DNA from: a bacterium
GTDB lineage: Bacteria > Fibrobacterota > Fibrobacteria > UBA11236
Length of the DNA stretch: 64,000 bases
Direction of reading: 5' to 3'
Assembly (NCBI GenBank): GCA_900299345.1
Contig: OMJM01000044.1
Location: forward strand, 1 to 64,000
The notes under the pieces are model-generated. The model saw only the letters and a list, made by a program, of their open reading frames with translations, was not told the DNA's origin and searched no databases. The translations under genes and the position numbers were made by a program. Positions 19,640 through 29,861 of the stretch are shown here, piece by piece; position 1 is the stretch's first letter, and every line of letters begins with the position of its first letter.

Positions 19640-20288
19640 AATCCGGGAGAGCACACCGGCAGGGAAAGCTGTGCGCTTTTCTTTCGGGGCACCTGTTATG
19701 GCGGCAAAGGTCAAGGCCGGAGACAGCGTGTGTTGTGACGGTGTTTGCTTGACTGTGGAACAATGTGATCCTTTGATGGGCCACTTCTCGGTGTGTGCGG
19801 TTCCCGAAACTCTTTCCAAAACCACATTAAGCGATTGGAAGGTTGGACGCAAGGTCAATCTCGAATCCGCGTTGACTCTCCAAACTCCATTGGGTGGACA
19901 CTTTGTAATGGGGCACGTGGACGATGTTTGTGACGTGGTTGCAGCTAGCGATCTGCCGAATGGTGAAGGCTGTGAATTGACGGTGCGGTTGCCGGAGGAG
20001 TTCCTGCGCTATTGCGTTTACAAGGGTTCTTTGACCTTGTCGGGTGTAAGTCTGACCATTGCCGCAGTGGATGGCGATCTCCTGCGATTCGCGCTCATTC
20101 CCCACACGCTTCAAGAGACCACCTTTGCCTCGCTCAAGGCGGGTGATCGGCTTAATTTCGAAGTCGATATGCTGGCCAAATACGTTGAGCGGCAATTGGC
20201 AACGGGATTCCGCGGTCATGCTTCTTTGCAACCCATTCCCTCGTTCAATGAATCCGATCTGGAGAAGTGGGGCTATGGAGTTTCATAG
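19608..20288 (+). CDS. ribE: Riboflavin synthase subunit alpha
   Basis: MFTGIVQEKGEI start and duplicated lumazine-binding domains (GHFVMGHVD). Confidence 0.95.
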   Translation: MFTGIVQEKGEIRESTPAGKAVRFSFGAPVMAAKVKAGDSVCCDGVCLTVEQCDPLMGHFSVCAVPETLSKTTLSDWKVGRKVNLESALTLQTPLGGHFVMGHVDDVCDVVAASDLPNGEGCELTVRLPEEFLRYCVYKGSLTLSGVSLTIAAVDGDLLRFALIPHTLQETTFASLKAGDRLNFEVDMLAKYVERQLATGFRGHASLQPIPSFNESDLEKWGYGVS

Positions 20289-21447
20289 CATTCCCGAAGC
20301 GCTGGCCGACTTGAAGCGAGGCCGCCTGATCGTGGTCGTGGACGACAAAAGCCGCGAAAACGAAGGCGATGTCGTTTTCGCGGCGAACACATCCACTCCC
20401 GCCAAGATCAATTTTCTGGCCAAGCATGCGCGGGGATTGATTTGCGTGGCGCTGGCACCGGAACGGGTTGAACAGTTGCGCCTGCCGCAGATGACCGGCC
20501 AGAACCGTTCGCGACACGAGACCGCTTTCACCGTCTCGGTGGAGGCGCGCGAAGGAACCACCACAGGGATTTCTGCAGCGGATCGGAGTGTCACAGCCCG
20601 CCTTCTGGCCGATGAAAAAAGAGGCTCCGAAGCATTTGTCAGCCCCGGTCATGTGTTTCCCATTCAATCCCGTCGTGGCGGCGTTCTCGTGCGCGCGGGT
20701 CATACCGAAGCCGCGGTGGATTTGGTGCGCATGGCCGGACAGGGTTGTGCCGGCGTGATCTGCGAGATCATGAACGAAGACGGATCCATGGCTCGCCTTC
20801 CGGATTGCATGCGGTTCGCCAAAAAGCATGGAATGAAGATCATATCGGTGGAAGATCTCATCCATTACCGCCGGGCTAGCGAAAAGCTGATCCGCGCGTG
20901 TGGCGTTTTCCGGCTTCCCACCCCGCAAGGTGAATTTCAGGCGCACGTGTACGAAGATCTCATCCACCGCCGCAAGCACATGGCCTTGGTGCGCGGTAAC
21001 CTGTCCCCATCCAAGGTGATGACTGTGCGCGTGCACTCGGAATGCCTTCTTGGCGATGTGTTCGGGTCCGATCGTTGCGATTGCGGGGAACTGCTCCATC
21101 AGGGATTAAAGGTCATTGGCCGTGAAGGTGGGGTGTTCCTATATATGCGCCAGGTTCAGGCGGAAGAGGATTTCGGCCGCAAGGTGGACGGTTATGCCCT
21201 GGAGGACGCACAGGCCCGTAGTCGTCCCGCAAAGCCGCATGTCCATCATGGCTCCTCCATGGATGCCAGGACCTATGGTATTGGAGCACAGATTCTTTTT
21301 GATCTCGGCGTCCGCAGGCTCAATCTTTTGACCAATCATCCCAAGCGGATACAGGGTCTGGAAGGTTACGGATTGCGTATTGCGCGCCAGACGCCGTTTT
21401 CCGTACAAGGGCGGAAGACGAAGGTTCGCAGGAAGGGGGGCGCATGA
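20275..21447 (+). CDS. ribBA: Bifunctional 3,4-dihydroxy-2-butanone 4-phosphate synthase / GTP cyclohydrolase II
   Basis: DDKSRENEGDVVFAA (RibB) and VRVHSECLLGDVFGSDRCDCGELL (RibA); start chosen at MEFHSIPEAL. Confidence 0.95.
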   Translation: MEFHSIPEALADLKRGRLIVVVDDKSRENEGDVVFAANTSTPAKINFLAKHARGLICVALAPERVEQLRLPQMTGQNRSRHETAFTVSVEAREGTTTGISAADRSVTARLLADEKRGSEAFVSPGHVFPIQSRRGGVLVRAGHTEAAVDLVRMAGQGCAGVICEIMNEDGSMARLPDCMRFAKKHGMKIISVEDLIHYRRASEKLIRACGVFRLPTPQGEFQAHVYEDLIHRRKHMALVRGNLSPSKVMTVRVHSECLLGDVFGSDRCDCGELLHQGLKVIGREGGVFLYMRQVQAEEDFGRKVDGYALEDAQARSRPAKPHVHHGSSMDARTYGIGAQILFDLGVRRLNLLTNHPKRIQGLEGYGLRIARQTPFSVQGRKTKVRRKGGA

Positions 21448-21917
21448 GCGCCGCGAAAATTCTGGAAGGCATGTTGAACGCTCAGGGAAAATCCTTTGGC
21501 ATCGTGGTTTCGCGTTTCAACTCCTTGGTCACGCGGGAGCTGTTGCGCGGCGCCCAGGATTGCCTGTTGCGTCATGGTGTTCAGGAAAAGGACATCACCA
21601 TCGCGTGGGTTCCGGGAGCCGGCGAGATTCCGCAGGCGTTGAAGCGACTAGCCGACTCCAAAAAATTCGACGCTTTGATCGCGCTCGGTTGCGTGATTCG
21701 TGGCGGCACACCGCATTTCGATCAGGTGGTGGCGCTTGTGACACGTGGCGTGGGGGAAATTGCATTGCAGGGGAATGCTCCTGTTGCGTTTGGCGTTCTG
21801 ACAACCGAAAACCTCGAGCAGGCGCTGGAACGCGCCGGCGCCAAGGCGGGCAACAAGGGATGGGACGCGGCGCTCGCAGCCGTTGAGATGTCCAGTTTGT
21901 GGGAAAAGCTTCCGTGA
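21444..21917 (+). CDS. ribH: 6,7-dimethyl-8-ribityllumazine synthase
   Basis: FGIVVSRFNSLVTREL; WVPGAGEIPQALKRL; ALGCVIRGGTPHFDQV; 4-nt overlap with ribBA. Confidence 0.96.
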   Translation: MSAAKILEGMLNAQGKSFGIVVSRFNSLVTRELLRGAQDCLLRHGVQEKDITIAWVPGAGEIPQALKRLADSKKFDALIALGCVIRGGTPHFDQVVALVTRGVGEIALQGNAPVAFGVLTTENLEQALERAGAKAGNKGWDAALAAVEMSSLWEKLP

Positions 21918-22360
21918 TTTCACGTCGCCGGGGCAGGGAATTCACGATGCAAGTGCTGTATGCATCCGAAGTGGGGGGTGAGACCCTTGAACAGGCTGCG
22001 GAGACGCTGGCCCGTGAAGAACCTCCCGTGCCTCCCGATGCGAAGGCGTACGGGCTCCAGCTCGCGCGCACGGTGCGCATGCGCGCCGGAGAAATCGATC
22101 GGCTCATCGGCGGCGTCTCCGATCGCTGGGACGTGACCCGGCTGGCCGTGATCGATCGCATCATTCTGCGCATGGCCGTTGCTGAACTGCTCGCGGAACC
22201 CGACGTGCCCGTCAAAGTCTGCCTCAACGAGGCCGTCGAAATCGCCCGAAAGTTTTCAACCGAGGACAGCAGCCGCTTCGTCAACGGCGTCCTGGACGCC
22301 GTGGCGCGTGAACTGCAAAACCTTCCTTCCGAATCACACACAGAATCCGCACAAGGATAA
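21899..22360 (+). CDS. nusB: Transcription antitermination factor NusB
   Basis: SRRRGREFTMQVLYA and C-terminal VCLNEAVEIARKFSTEDSSRFVNGVLDAV. Confidence 0.95.
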   Translation: MGKASVISRRRGREFTMQVLYASEVGGETLEQAAETLAREEPPVPPDAKAYGLQLARTVRMRAGEIDRLIGGVSDRWDVTRLAVIDRIILRMAVAELLAEPDVPVKVCLNEAVEIARKFSTEDSSRFVNGVLDAVARELQNLPSESHTESAQG

Positions 22361-22365
22361 AACGC

Positions 22366-25182
22366 ATGAACGACAAAACCCTGCAACGCATCATGGCCCT
22401 CGCGGTGTTCGCGCTGGCCTTCATCGTCTATCTCGCCACCATGGCGTCGACCGTGTCCTTCTGGGATTGCGGCGAGTTGTTGGCCGCGTCCAACATCCTC
22501 GGCAATCCCCATCCGCCGGGAAACCCCCTCTTCACCTTGATCGCCCGGGTGTTCATCATGGTGATGCCCTTGCACGAAATCGCCATGCGCGTCAATTTCA
22601 TTTCCGTGTTGACGTCGGCGCTGACCGTGATGATGTCCTTTCTCTTCACGATCAAGGCGCTGCGCATCATCTTCAAGGGCGAGATTACGAATTTCATGCT
22701 CTACTGCGGCGGCCTGATCGCCGCTTTCCTTGTGGGTTTTGCCGACACGTTCTGGTTCAGCGCCGTAGAAGCGGAAGTCTACGGTTCCTCCATGTTCCTC
22801 GTGATGACCATTTCCTGGTTGACGCTGTACTGGTATGAAAACCGAGGGACTCCCAAGGCGGATCGCGCGCTCATCCTGATCGGGTATCTCGGATTTTTGG
22901 GCATGGGCATCCACCCGTTTTCCTTCATTACCATGCCCGTCGTGGGGTTGTTCATCCTGCTGACTGACGCGGATTCCCGGGCCAACGTCCCGTTGTTTCT
23001 CGCATCGCTCGCTCTTCTCTCCCTCATTTACGACATCGGAAACTTCATTGTGTATGCCGGAGCGGCGCTGGTCGTGTGTGTGGTTGGATTGCTGATGGTG
23101 AAATCCCCGCAATGGAAACGCCGCTGGTCGCTTTCGACCTGGATGTGCATCGTCGCATTGCTCGGGTTTTCAAGCTACCTGTATGTTCCCATCCGCTCCA
23201 TGACGATTCCCCGTGTGGACGAGGGTGAGGCGCGCACCTGGCCGCTCTTCAAGGAGTATCTCGAGCGCAAGCAATACGGTTCCGAGGGGATGTTGACGCG
23301 CGCCTTGCATCGCCGTGCGCATGTTCAGAACCAGTTTCTGGTATACCCCCACATGGGCTATGGCGGCTATATGCTCCAGCAGTATGTTCCGTGGAAGGTG
23401 GGTGAGACCCGTGCCGAGGACAACGAGCCCGTGATTCGCCACGTCTTCGGAAAGGATGTGAATTTCAAAACACTTCACGTTCTTCTTCAAAGCAAGCCGC
23501 AGATACAGTTCCTGCTGTTCCTGCTCATGCAGCTTCCGTTCTTGTATGGAGGATATCTCGTGTACCGGCGCAACAGGCAGCTCGGGATCTACCTGCTCGT
23601 GCTTTACGCGGTGACCAGTTACGGTCTGCTGTTTTACATGAACTTCGCGGACGGATCCCAACTTGAGATGCGGGACTACGACTACTGGAAATCCACGGGC
23701 TTTGATCCCAACCAGAAGCCGCCTCCAGTGCATCTGGAAGTGCGCGATCGCGACTACTTCTTCACGCCCGGGTTTATTTACATGGGAATTCTTTTCGGCA
23801 TCTCCGCGGTCTTCCTGCTGCGCTGGATTGCGGCGCGGCGCGGGGCGCTGGTCCGGCCGCTGGGAATCATCCTTGCGGGACTGGCCTTTGCCGTGCCCGT
23901 GTGGTCCAACTACAAGGAGCACAACCGCACCGGCGATTACGTGCCGTGGGATTACGCCTACAACCTGTTGATGTCGTGCCGTCCCAACTCCATCCTGTTC
24001 ACCAACGGGGACAACGACACCTTCCCCGTGTGGTTCCTGCAGGAGGTGGAAGGCGTCCGCAAGGACGTGCGCGTGGTCAACCTTTCGCTGGCCAACACCA
24101 ACTGGTATCTCCAGCAATTGACCGAGCACGAGCCGTACCTGAAGATCGGATTCAACCGCGAGCAGATTGACGCCCTGCAGCCCATGGGCTGGCAGGGCAA
24201 GGGGCCGATGGACATCCAGATTCCCCACTCGAAAATCCGCTATCAGCTCGGGCCGCTGCCCTACCTCAAGGTGCAGGACATCATGGTCCTTCACATCGTG
24301 ATGAACAATTATCCGGAAAAACCGATCCACTTCGCCATCACCGTCGGGGATGAGAATGAGATGGGCCTGGACAAGTTCACTGTGATGGAAGGCATGGTAT
24401 ATACCTTGGTCGAGGATCCGGTGAACAAGGTCATCGATCCGGTCGCCACGTCACGAATGGTGGATTCCGTCTATCGTTTTCGCGGATTGGGCGATCCGAA
24501 GGTCTACATCGATCTCAACACCGAGGGATTGCTGACCAACTACTCCTCCACGAACTTTCATCTGGTGACGTGGGCTCATGACACGTTGCAGGTCATCAAC
24601 CAGGCGCTCACGGATTTGCGCAAGGTGGCCGCACCCTCGGATTCCGTCAAGGCGCGCATTGCGGTGCTGGAAAAGGCGCGCGCGGACAAGATCGCCTTTG
24701 CGGAGAAATATCTCGCTTTGAACATGCGCATTCTGCCTCGCGAATGGCGCGTCCATTATTACGCGGGCCAGCTCTACGGTGACATCGGTGAAACGCAAAA
24801 AGCCGAGGAATCGTTGCGGCGCGGAATCCGTGAAGCGGGAGACGGACCCAATTCCCGCATCTTCGCGATGAATCTGGCCCAGTTGTATTCCCAGAACGGG
24901 CAGAACGCCAAAGCCGAATCCACGGTAGCGGAAATGTATGCCCAGATGCCGGACGACTTTGAGGCCATGTACACGCTCGCCGGATTGTACCAGCGTCGCG
25001 GTGAATTGCGCAAGACGCGCGATCTGTTCGCGGAATGGCTGGCGCGCAATCCCGGACATCAGTACGCAAGTCCGATTGCCCAGCAGATCCAGCAGCTTGA
25101 TGCCCAGATGCGGACGCCTCCAGCTCCGGCGGTTCAGGCAGTGGTTCCCACGGCTACAACCGTGCAATCTGCCAAGAAGTAA
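22366..25182 (+). CDS. DUF2723 (TMEM260-like) polytopic membrane protein with C-terminal TPR-like region
   Basis: N-terminal STVSFWDCGELLAASNILGNPHPPGNPLFTLIARVF is characteristic of DUF2723; multiple TM helices, then a soluble TPR-like C-terminus. Confidence 0.88.
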   Translation: MNDKTLQRIMALAVFALAFIVYLATMASTVSFWDCGELLAASNILGNPHPPGNPLFTLIARVFIMVMPLHEIAMRVNFISVLTSALTVMMSFLFTIKALRIIFKGEITNFMLYCGGLIAAFLVGFADTFWFSAVEAEVYGSSMFLVMTISWLTLYWYENRGTPKADRALILIGYLGFLGMGIHPFSFITMPVVGLFILLTDADSRANVPLFLASLALLSLIYDIGNFIVYAGAALVVCVVGLLMVKSPQWKRRWSLSTWMCIVALLGFSSYLYVPIRSMTIPRVDEGEARTWPLFKEYLERKQYGSEGMLTRALHRRAHVQNQFLVYPHMGYGGYMLQQYVPWKVGETRAEDNEPVIRHVFGKDVNFKTLHVLLQSKPQIQFLLFLLMQLPFLYGGYLVYRRNRQLGIYLLVLYAVTSYGLLFYMNFADGSQLEMRDYDYWKSTGFDPNQKPPPVHLEVRDRDYFFTPGFIYMGILFGISAVFLLRWIAARRGALVRPLGIILAGLAFAVPVWSNYKEHNRTGDYVPWDYAYNLLMSCRPNSILFTNGDNDTFPVWFLQEVEGVRKDVRVVNLSLANTNWYLQQLTEHEPYLKIGFNREQIDALQPMGWQGKGPMDIQIPHSKIRYQLGPLPYLKVQDIMVLHIVMNNYPEKPIHFAITVGDENEMGLDKFTVMEGMVYTLVEDPVNKVIDPVATSRMVDSVYRFRGLGDPKVYIDLNTEGLLTNYSSTNFHLVTWAHDTLQVINQALTDLRKVAAPSDSVKARIAVLEKARADKIAFAEKYLALNMRILPREWRVHYYAGQLYGDIGETQKAEESLRRGIREAGDGPNSRIFAMNLAQLYSQNGQNAKAESTVAEMYAQMPDDFEAMYTLAGLYQRRGELRKTRDLFAEWLARNPGHQYASPIAQQIQQLDAQMRTPPAPAVQAVVPTATTVQSAKK

Positions 25183-25184
25183 GA

Positions 25185-26321
25185 GTGGTTCCTTTGCAAG
25201 GCAGCGGATTGCGGTTTCTCCTCGTCAATTGGAGGGATCCCCGCAATCCGGAAGCCGGCGGCGCCGAAGTGCATCTGCATGAGGTGGCCCGTCGCTTGGC
25301 CGCGCAGGGTCATTTCTGTCTTCAAGTCTCGCATGCATTCCCCGGAGGTTCCGCCGAGGAAATCCTTGATGGCGTGCATATCCTCCGTCGCGGCGGGAAG
25401 TTCCTCTTCAACTTCACTGTGTTGTTCAATCTGCGCCGCTGGTGCAAGGAACACCGCATCGACGTGGTGCTCGACGATTCCAACAAGATTGCCTTTCTGA
25501 CGCCGTGGTTTTCCAACCGGCCGTTGGTATTGCAGCTCCATCATCTTTTCGGTCGCGCCCTGTTCCGGGAAACCGCATGGCCCATGGCGTTGTATGTGCT
25601 GTTCTTCGAGAAGCTCATGCCGTGGTGCTATCGCAACGCGCGTGTCCTCACCGGATCCGCGAGCAGTCAGAAGGAACTTTTGTCCAAGGGGTTTCGCAGA
25701 GTGGACATCGCTCCGGAAGGCGTGGAACTTTCACGTTATGTCCTGCCTCACATTCCTGAACGCAAGAAGGATTTGATCCTCTATGTGGGCCGCGTCAAGC
25801 GCTACAAGGGGCTGGACGTTCTTTTGCGCGCCCTGGTCCTGCTGCTTCCGCGTCATCCGGAGATGAGGCTGGCCGTGGCCGGTTCGGGCGACGATGTGCC
25901 GCGTTTGCGCGACCTTGCCGCACAACTGGGCGTGGAATCCTCCGTGGATTTTCTCGGCTTCGTCACGGAGACGCGCAAGGTGGAGTTGTATCACGAAGCC
26001 ATGATCGTGGTGAACTCCTCCCTCAAGGAGGGCTGGGGCCTCACGTCCATTGAAGCCAATGCCTGCGGCACTCCTGTGGTGGCGACCGATGTGCCGGGTT
26101 TGTGCGACAGCGTGCGAAACGGCGAGACGGGATTTCTGGTGCCGTTTGGGGACGCGGATGCTTTCGCAAGATCCATGGAGCGCCTGCTGGAGGATTCGCA
26201 ACTGTGGCTGACCTTTTCGGAAAACGCCCGCCGCTGGGCCGAAGCGCATACTTGGGAACCGGCCTATCTCAAAACGCGTGAAGCCTTGCTCGCGGCTTAC
26301 GAGGAACATCATCGTGCATAA
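25185..26321 (+). CDS. Glycosyltransferase family 4 protein
   Basis: LYVGRVKRYKGLDVLLRAL; SLKEGWGLTSIEANACGTPVVATDVPG. Confidence 0.92.
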   Translation: MVPLQGSGLRFLLVNWRDPRNPEAGGAEVHLHEVARRLAAQGHFCLQVSHAFPGGSAEEILDGVHILRRGGKFLFNFTVLFNLRRWCKEHRIDVVLDDSNKIAFLTPWFSNRPLVLQLHHLFGRALFRETAWPMALYVLFFEKLMPWCYRNARVLTGSASSQKELLSKGFRRVDIAPEGVELSRYVLPHIPERKKDLILYVGRVKRYKGLDVLLRALVLLLPRHPEMRLAVAGSGDDVPRLRDLAAQLGVESSVDFLGFVTETRKVELYHEAMIVVNSSLKEGWGLTSIEANACGTPVVATDVPGLCDSVRNGETGFLVPFGDADAFARSMERLLEDSQLWLTFSENARRWAEAHTWEPAYLKTREALLAAYEEHHRA

Positions 26322-27318
26322 GCCGTGGTTCTGGGTACGCTTGTTGATTGTGGCGGCCGTGTTGTATTGGGTTGTGGCGCACAATGGCCGCGAGCGGATT
26401 GCGCAGGCCTTGCTGGGGGCGGATCCGAAATGGGCGTTCGCTGCGGCAGTGTGTTTTTTCCTCTCTATCGTTGCGGGGGCGTATCAGTGGCATTTGCTGT
26501 TGAAGTTTCAGGGAATCGAATACGGATTCGGCGGCTGTTTCCGTTCCTACTACGCGGGACTGTTCCTCAATAATTTTCTGCCGGGTACCGTGGGCGGGGA
26601 CGCCTTGCGCGTGTGGGACGTGCATCGCAGCGAAGCCACGGGCGTGGGTCGCGCCGCAGCGGCCACGTTTCTGGATCGGCTGCTCGGATTCAGCGCACTG
26701 GCCTTCTTTTCCCTGCTGGCGCTGGCCTATGAGTTTCACCGCAACGAATTGCCCGCCGATCTTCTCCGTCATCTGCTCTGGTCGGTGGGTTCGGTGTCAT
26801 TGGCGTTTCTTCTTCTCCTGTTGCCCCTGCTGAGTCGTCGTACCTCGAAAGTCCTGCATGCCATTATCCGCGCCCTCGGATTTCAAAAACTGGACGCCGC
26901 GTACGCCAAGGCGCAGGATTCCCTTGTGGCGTACAAGGCGCGGTGGGGTAATATGGGATCGGTGTTTGTCCTTGCCTGTGTGGTCCAGTTTCTTCGCGTG
27001 GGGGTGCATGCGCTCAGCGCATGGGCATTGCATCTTTCCCTGGCACCGACGCTGTTCTTTTCCTTTGTGCCGCTGATCGCTTTGGCGGCTGTTCTGCCAT
27101 TGAACGTCGGTGGTTGGGGGCTGCCGCAAGGCCTGGGAGCATATCTCTACGCACTGCCGGGAGTTTTCTCGATTTCAGCAGGTTCCGTGCTGGATGTGCG
27201 TTCCGCCGCGGCTGCACTGACGTTTCTTCCCACCGCCATCGGCATGGTTGTTATGCTCGGGGGCGGATTCTACTTTGTCTTCCGTCCTTCATCTTCAGCA
27301 CAGGGGCGTGCGGCCTGA
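26314..27318 (+). CDS. Lysylphosphatidylglycerol synthase TM-region / flippase-like membrane protein
   Basis: Polytopic; SYYAGLFLNNFLPGTVGGDALRVWDVHR and PLNVGGWGLPQG motifs. GTG start assumed at 26314; an upstream ATG at 26278 is possible. Confidence 0.87.
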   Translation: MHKPWFWVRLLIVAAVLYWVVAHNGRERIAQALLGADPKWAFAAAVCFFLSIVAGAYQWHLLLKFQGIEYGFGGCFRSYYAGLFLNNFLPGTVGGDALRVWDVHRSEATGVGRAAAATFLDRLLGFSALAFFSLLALAYEFHRNELPADLLRHLLWSVGSVSLAFLLLLLPLLSRRTSKVLHAIIRALGFQKLDAAYAKAQDSLVAYKARWGNMGSVFVLACVVQFLRVGVHALSAWALHLSLAPTLFFSFVPLIALAAVLPLNVGGWGLPQGLGAYLYALPGVFSISAGSVLDVRSAAAALTFLPTAIGMVVMLGGGFYFVFRPSSSAQGRAA

Positions 27319-28268
27319 TGCAACTTTCCATCCTGATTCCCGCTTACAACGAAGTCGAAAGCCTCCCGCATTTGCTGGAAGAAATCCGTGTCGTGTGCGA
27401 ACGGGAGAAAATCGAATACGAGGTGCTGGTCATGGACGACGGCAGCACCGACGGCACTTTCGACAAGGCGCGCGAAATCAGCGCGAAGGACAATCGAATC
27501 CACGCCTTGCGTTTCCGGCGCAACAGTGGAAAAGCCGCGGCGCTGGCCGAAGGCTTCCGCCGCGTGCGAGGCCGCTATGTGATCACCATGGACGCCGATT
27601 TGCAGGATAATCCTTCCGAAATCCCCGGCTTGATCCGCATGCTGGACGAGGGAGCCGATCTGGTTTCCGGCTGGAAGAAAATCCGGCACGATCCCTGGCA
27701 CAAGACCGTGCCGTCCAAGCTGTTCAACGCCGTGACCAGCGCCGTTTCCGGAGTCAAACTGCACGACTTCAATTGCGGGCTCAAGGCGTATCGCTCCGAA
27801 GTGGTGAAAAGTGTGGAGCTGTACGGGGAGTTTCATCGCTATATCCCCATGCTGGCGCATTGGAACGGCTTCAATCACATTGAAGAAAAGGTCGTGGAGC
27901 ATCGCGCACGCCAGTTCGGCCATTCCAAGTATGGATGGGCGCGACTGACCAATGGCTTGTTCGATTTGGTCACCTTGGTGTTCCTTCATCGCTACACCCG
28001 CCGCCCACTCCACCTTTTCGGGTTGATGGGTCTGATTTTCGCGATGGCGGGTCTTTTTGTGTTGGCCGGCTTCGGCATCAGTTGGGCTGTGACAGGACAA
28101 TTGCATGTCCGTCCCATGATGCTGGCGGGCGCCGCTTCCGTGATCGTCGGCATCCAGTTCATTTCCATCGGCTTGCTGGGGGAGATGCTCAACCAGCGTT
28201 TCGCACCCGCGACACCCCCACCGATTGCCGCCGTGACTCCGGGGTGCCCTGCCGGAACCGGCGCATGA
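27318..28268 (+). CDS. Glycosyltransferase family 2 (GtrB/DPM-like with C-terminal TM helices)
   Basis: MQLSILIPAYNEVESLPHLLEEI; MDADLQDNPSEIPGLI; two C-terminal TM helices. True start lies well inside the track ORF. Confidence 0.92.
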   Translation: MQLSILIPAYNEVESLPHLLEEIRVVCEREKIEYEVLVMDDGSTDGTFDKAREISAKDNRIHALRFRRNSGKAAALAEGFRRVRGRYVITMDADLQDNPSEIPGLIRMLDEGADLVSGWKKIRHDPWHKTVPSKLFNAVTSAVSGVKLHDFNCGLKAYRSEVVKSVELYGEFHRYIPMLAHWNGFNHIEEKVVEHRARQFGHSKYGWARLTNGLFDLVTLVFLHRYTRRPLHLFGLMGLIFAMAGLFVLAGFGISWAVTGQLHVRPMMLAGAASVIVGIQFISIGLLGEMLNQRFAPATPPPIAAVTPGCPAGTGA

Positions 28269-29149
28269 AGGTTCTCGTCACGGGTTGCAACGGCCTGCTC
28301 GGCCAGAATTTATTGCGTGCGGCCGGAGCCACGGGAATGGAACTCGCAGGCATGGGCATTGAGCCCGAACCCCTGCTGTCCCAACAACTTTCCGGCGGCT
28401 ATCAGAAAGTGGATCTCGGTGATCGCGCCGCGTTGCTATCTGCGGTCGAAAAATCCAAACCGGATTTCATCATCAATGCCGCAGCCATGACCGACGTGGA
28501 CGCATGCGAACGCAATCCCGAATTGAACGATCGCATCAACCGCGACATGGTGGGGTGGCTGGCCGGAACCGGCATTCCCCTGGTGCAGATTTCGAGTGAC
28601 TATGTGTTCGACGGTGTTGCCGGGCCTTACGCAGAAAATGCAGCCACAGCTCCGCTGAGCCGGTATGGCCGCGCCAAGCTGGAATCCGAAATGCTGGCAT
28701 TGGCGGTATCGCCCCTTTCGTTGGTGTTGCGCACGATGCTGTTGTGGGGCCGGGGGAAAGGCGCCAAGAAAAGTTTCACGGATTTCGTGAGAGAAAGCCT
28801 GGCCGCCGGAAAGACCGTGCGTATCGTCACCGATCAGTGGGGAAATCCGACATTGGCGAACGATTTGGCTGACGCCGTGTGGGCCTTGATTGCCGGGAAA
28901 CGCGCGGGCTTGTATCATGCCGCGGGAACGGATTGGATGAGCCGATTCGATTGGGCGGTCGAAGTGGCCAAGTTTTACGGCTTGGACGCATCTTTGATTC
29001 AACCGGCGGTCACGGCTGATTTGAAGCAGGATGCAACCCGACCCCTGCGCTCGGGATTGATCTGCGATAAGCTGGCGCGGGACGCTGGGGTTCGTTTGCG
29101 CGGATTGCGTGAACAGCTGGCATGGCACCGCGATGCGGGAGAGGTTTGA
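28265..29149 (+). CDS. SDR family, dTDP-4-dehydrorhamnose reductase-like
   Basis: MKVLVTGCNGLLGQNLL; ISSDYVFDG; WGNPTLANDLADAVWAL. Confidence 0.85.
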   Translation: MKVLVTGCNGLLGQNLLRAAGATGMELAGMGIEPEPLLSQQLSGGYQKVDLGDRAALLSAVEKSKPDFIINAAAMTDVDACERNPELNDRINRDMVGWLAGTGIPLVQISSDYVFDGVAGPYAENAATAPLSRYGRAKLESEMLALAVSPLSLVLRTMLLWGRGKGAKKSFTDFVRESLAAGKTVRIVTDQWGNPTLANDLADAVWALIAGKRAGLYHAAGTDWMSRFDWAVEVAKFYGLDASLIQPAVTADLKQDATRPLRSGLICDKLARDAGVRLRGLREQLAWHRDAGEV

Positions 29150-29150
29150 G

Positions 29151-29861
29151 ATGGCCGGAAAAGTTTTGATTGTGATGCCTACTTACAACGAGATCGACAA
29201 TCTTCCGCGCATGCTGCCCGCGCTGGAGGCACTGAATCTCGGGCTGGAGATTCTGATCATCGACGACGGATCACCGGACGGCACCGGAAATTGGGTGAAG
29301 GGACAGCAGACCACGCGGCCGCATTTGCATTTAATCGAACGATCCGGAAAACTCGGATTAGGATCCGCCTATGTGCGCGGTTTCCGCTTCGCGCTGGAAA
29401 AAGGTTACGACTTCGTGTTTGAGATGGATGCTGATTTTTCCCACGATCCTTCTTACATCCCCGAATTTCTCGAGACCATCAAGGAATGCGATTTGGTGCT
29501 GGGAAGCCGCTATATCAACGGTGTCACCGTGGTGAACTGGCCCATGAGCCGGTTGTTGCTCAGCTATTTCGCCAATATGTATGCGCGCTGGGTCACGGGA
29601 CTGCCCTTGCGCGATGTGACCGGCGGGTTCAAGTGTTTCCGCGCCGAGGCGTTGCGCAAGCTCAATCTGGATCGCGTCCATTCCGACGGCTATTCGTTTC
29701 AGATCGAGGTCAATTACAAGCTCTGGAAAAGTGGGTGTCGTATCCGTGAAATCCCGATTCTCTTCAAGGATCGCGTGGCCGGAGTGTCCAAGATGTCCAG
29801 CAAGATCATCCGCGAAGCCCTGCTCCTCATCATCCGCATCCGCCTCGGAGGCGCGCGGTGA
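29151..29861 (+). CDS. Polyprenol monophosphomannose synthase-like GT2
   Basis: VLIVMPTYNEIDNLPRML; IIDDGSPDGTG; FEMDADFSHDP; DVTGGFKCFRAEAL; close to the DPM1/Ppm1 pattern. Confidence 0.88.
   Translation: MAGKVLIVMPTYNEIDNLPRMLPALEALNLGLEILIIDDGSPDGTGNWVKGQQTTRPHLHLIERSGKLGLGSAYVRGFRFALEKGYDFVFEMDADFSHDPSYIPEFLETIKECDLVLGSRYINGVTVVNWPMSRLLLSYFANMYARWVTGLPLRDVTGGFKCFRAEALRKLNLDRVHSDGYSFQIEVNYKLWKSGCRIREIPILFKDRVAGVSKMSSKIIREALLLIIRIRLGGAR

Noticed and set aside
21595-23112. Minus-strand ORF of 505 aa antisense to ribH/nusB/DUF2723 gene
   Set aside because: Spans three well-supported genes on the other strand and has low-complexity His/Arg/Glu-rich composition typical of antisense reading.
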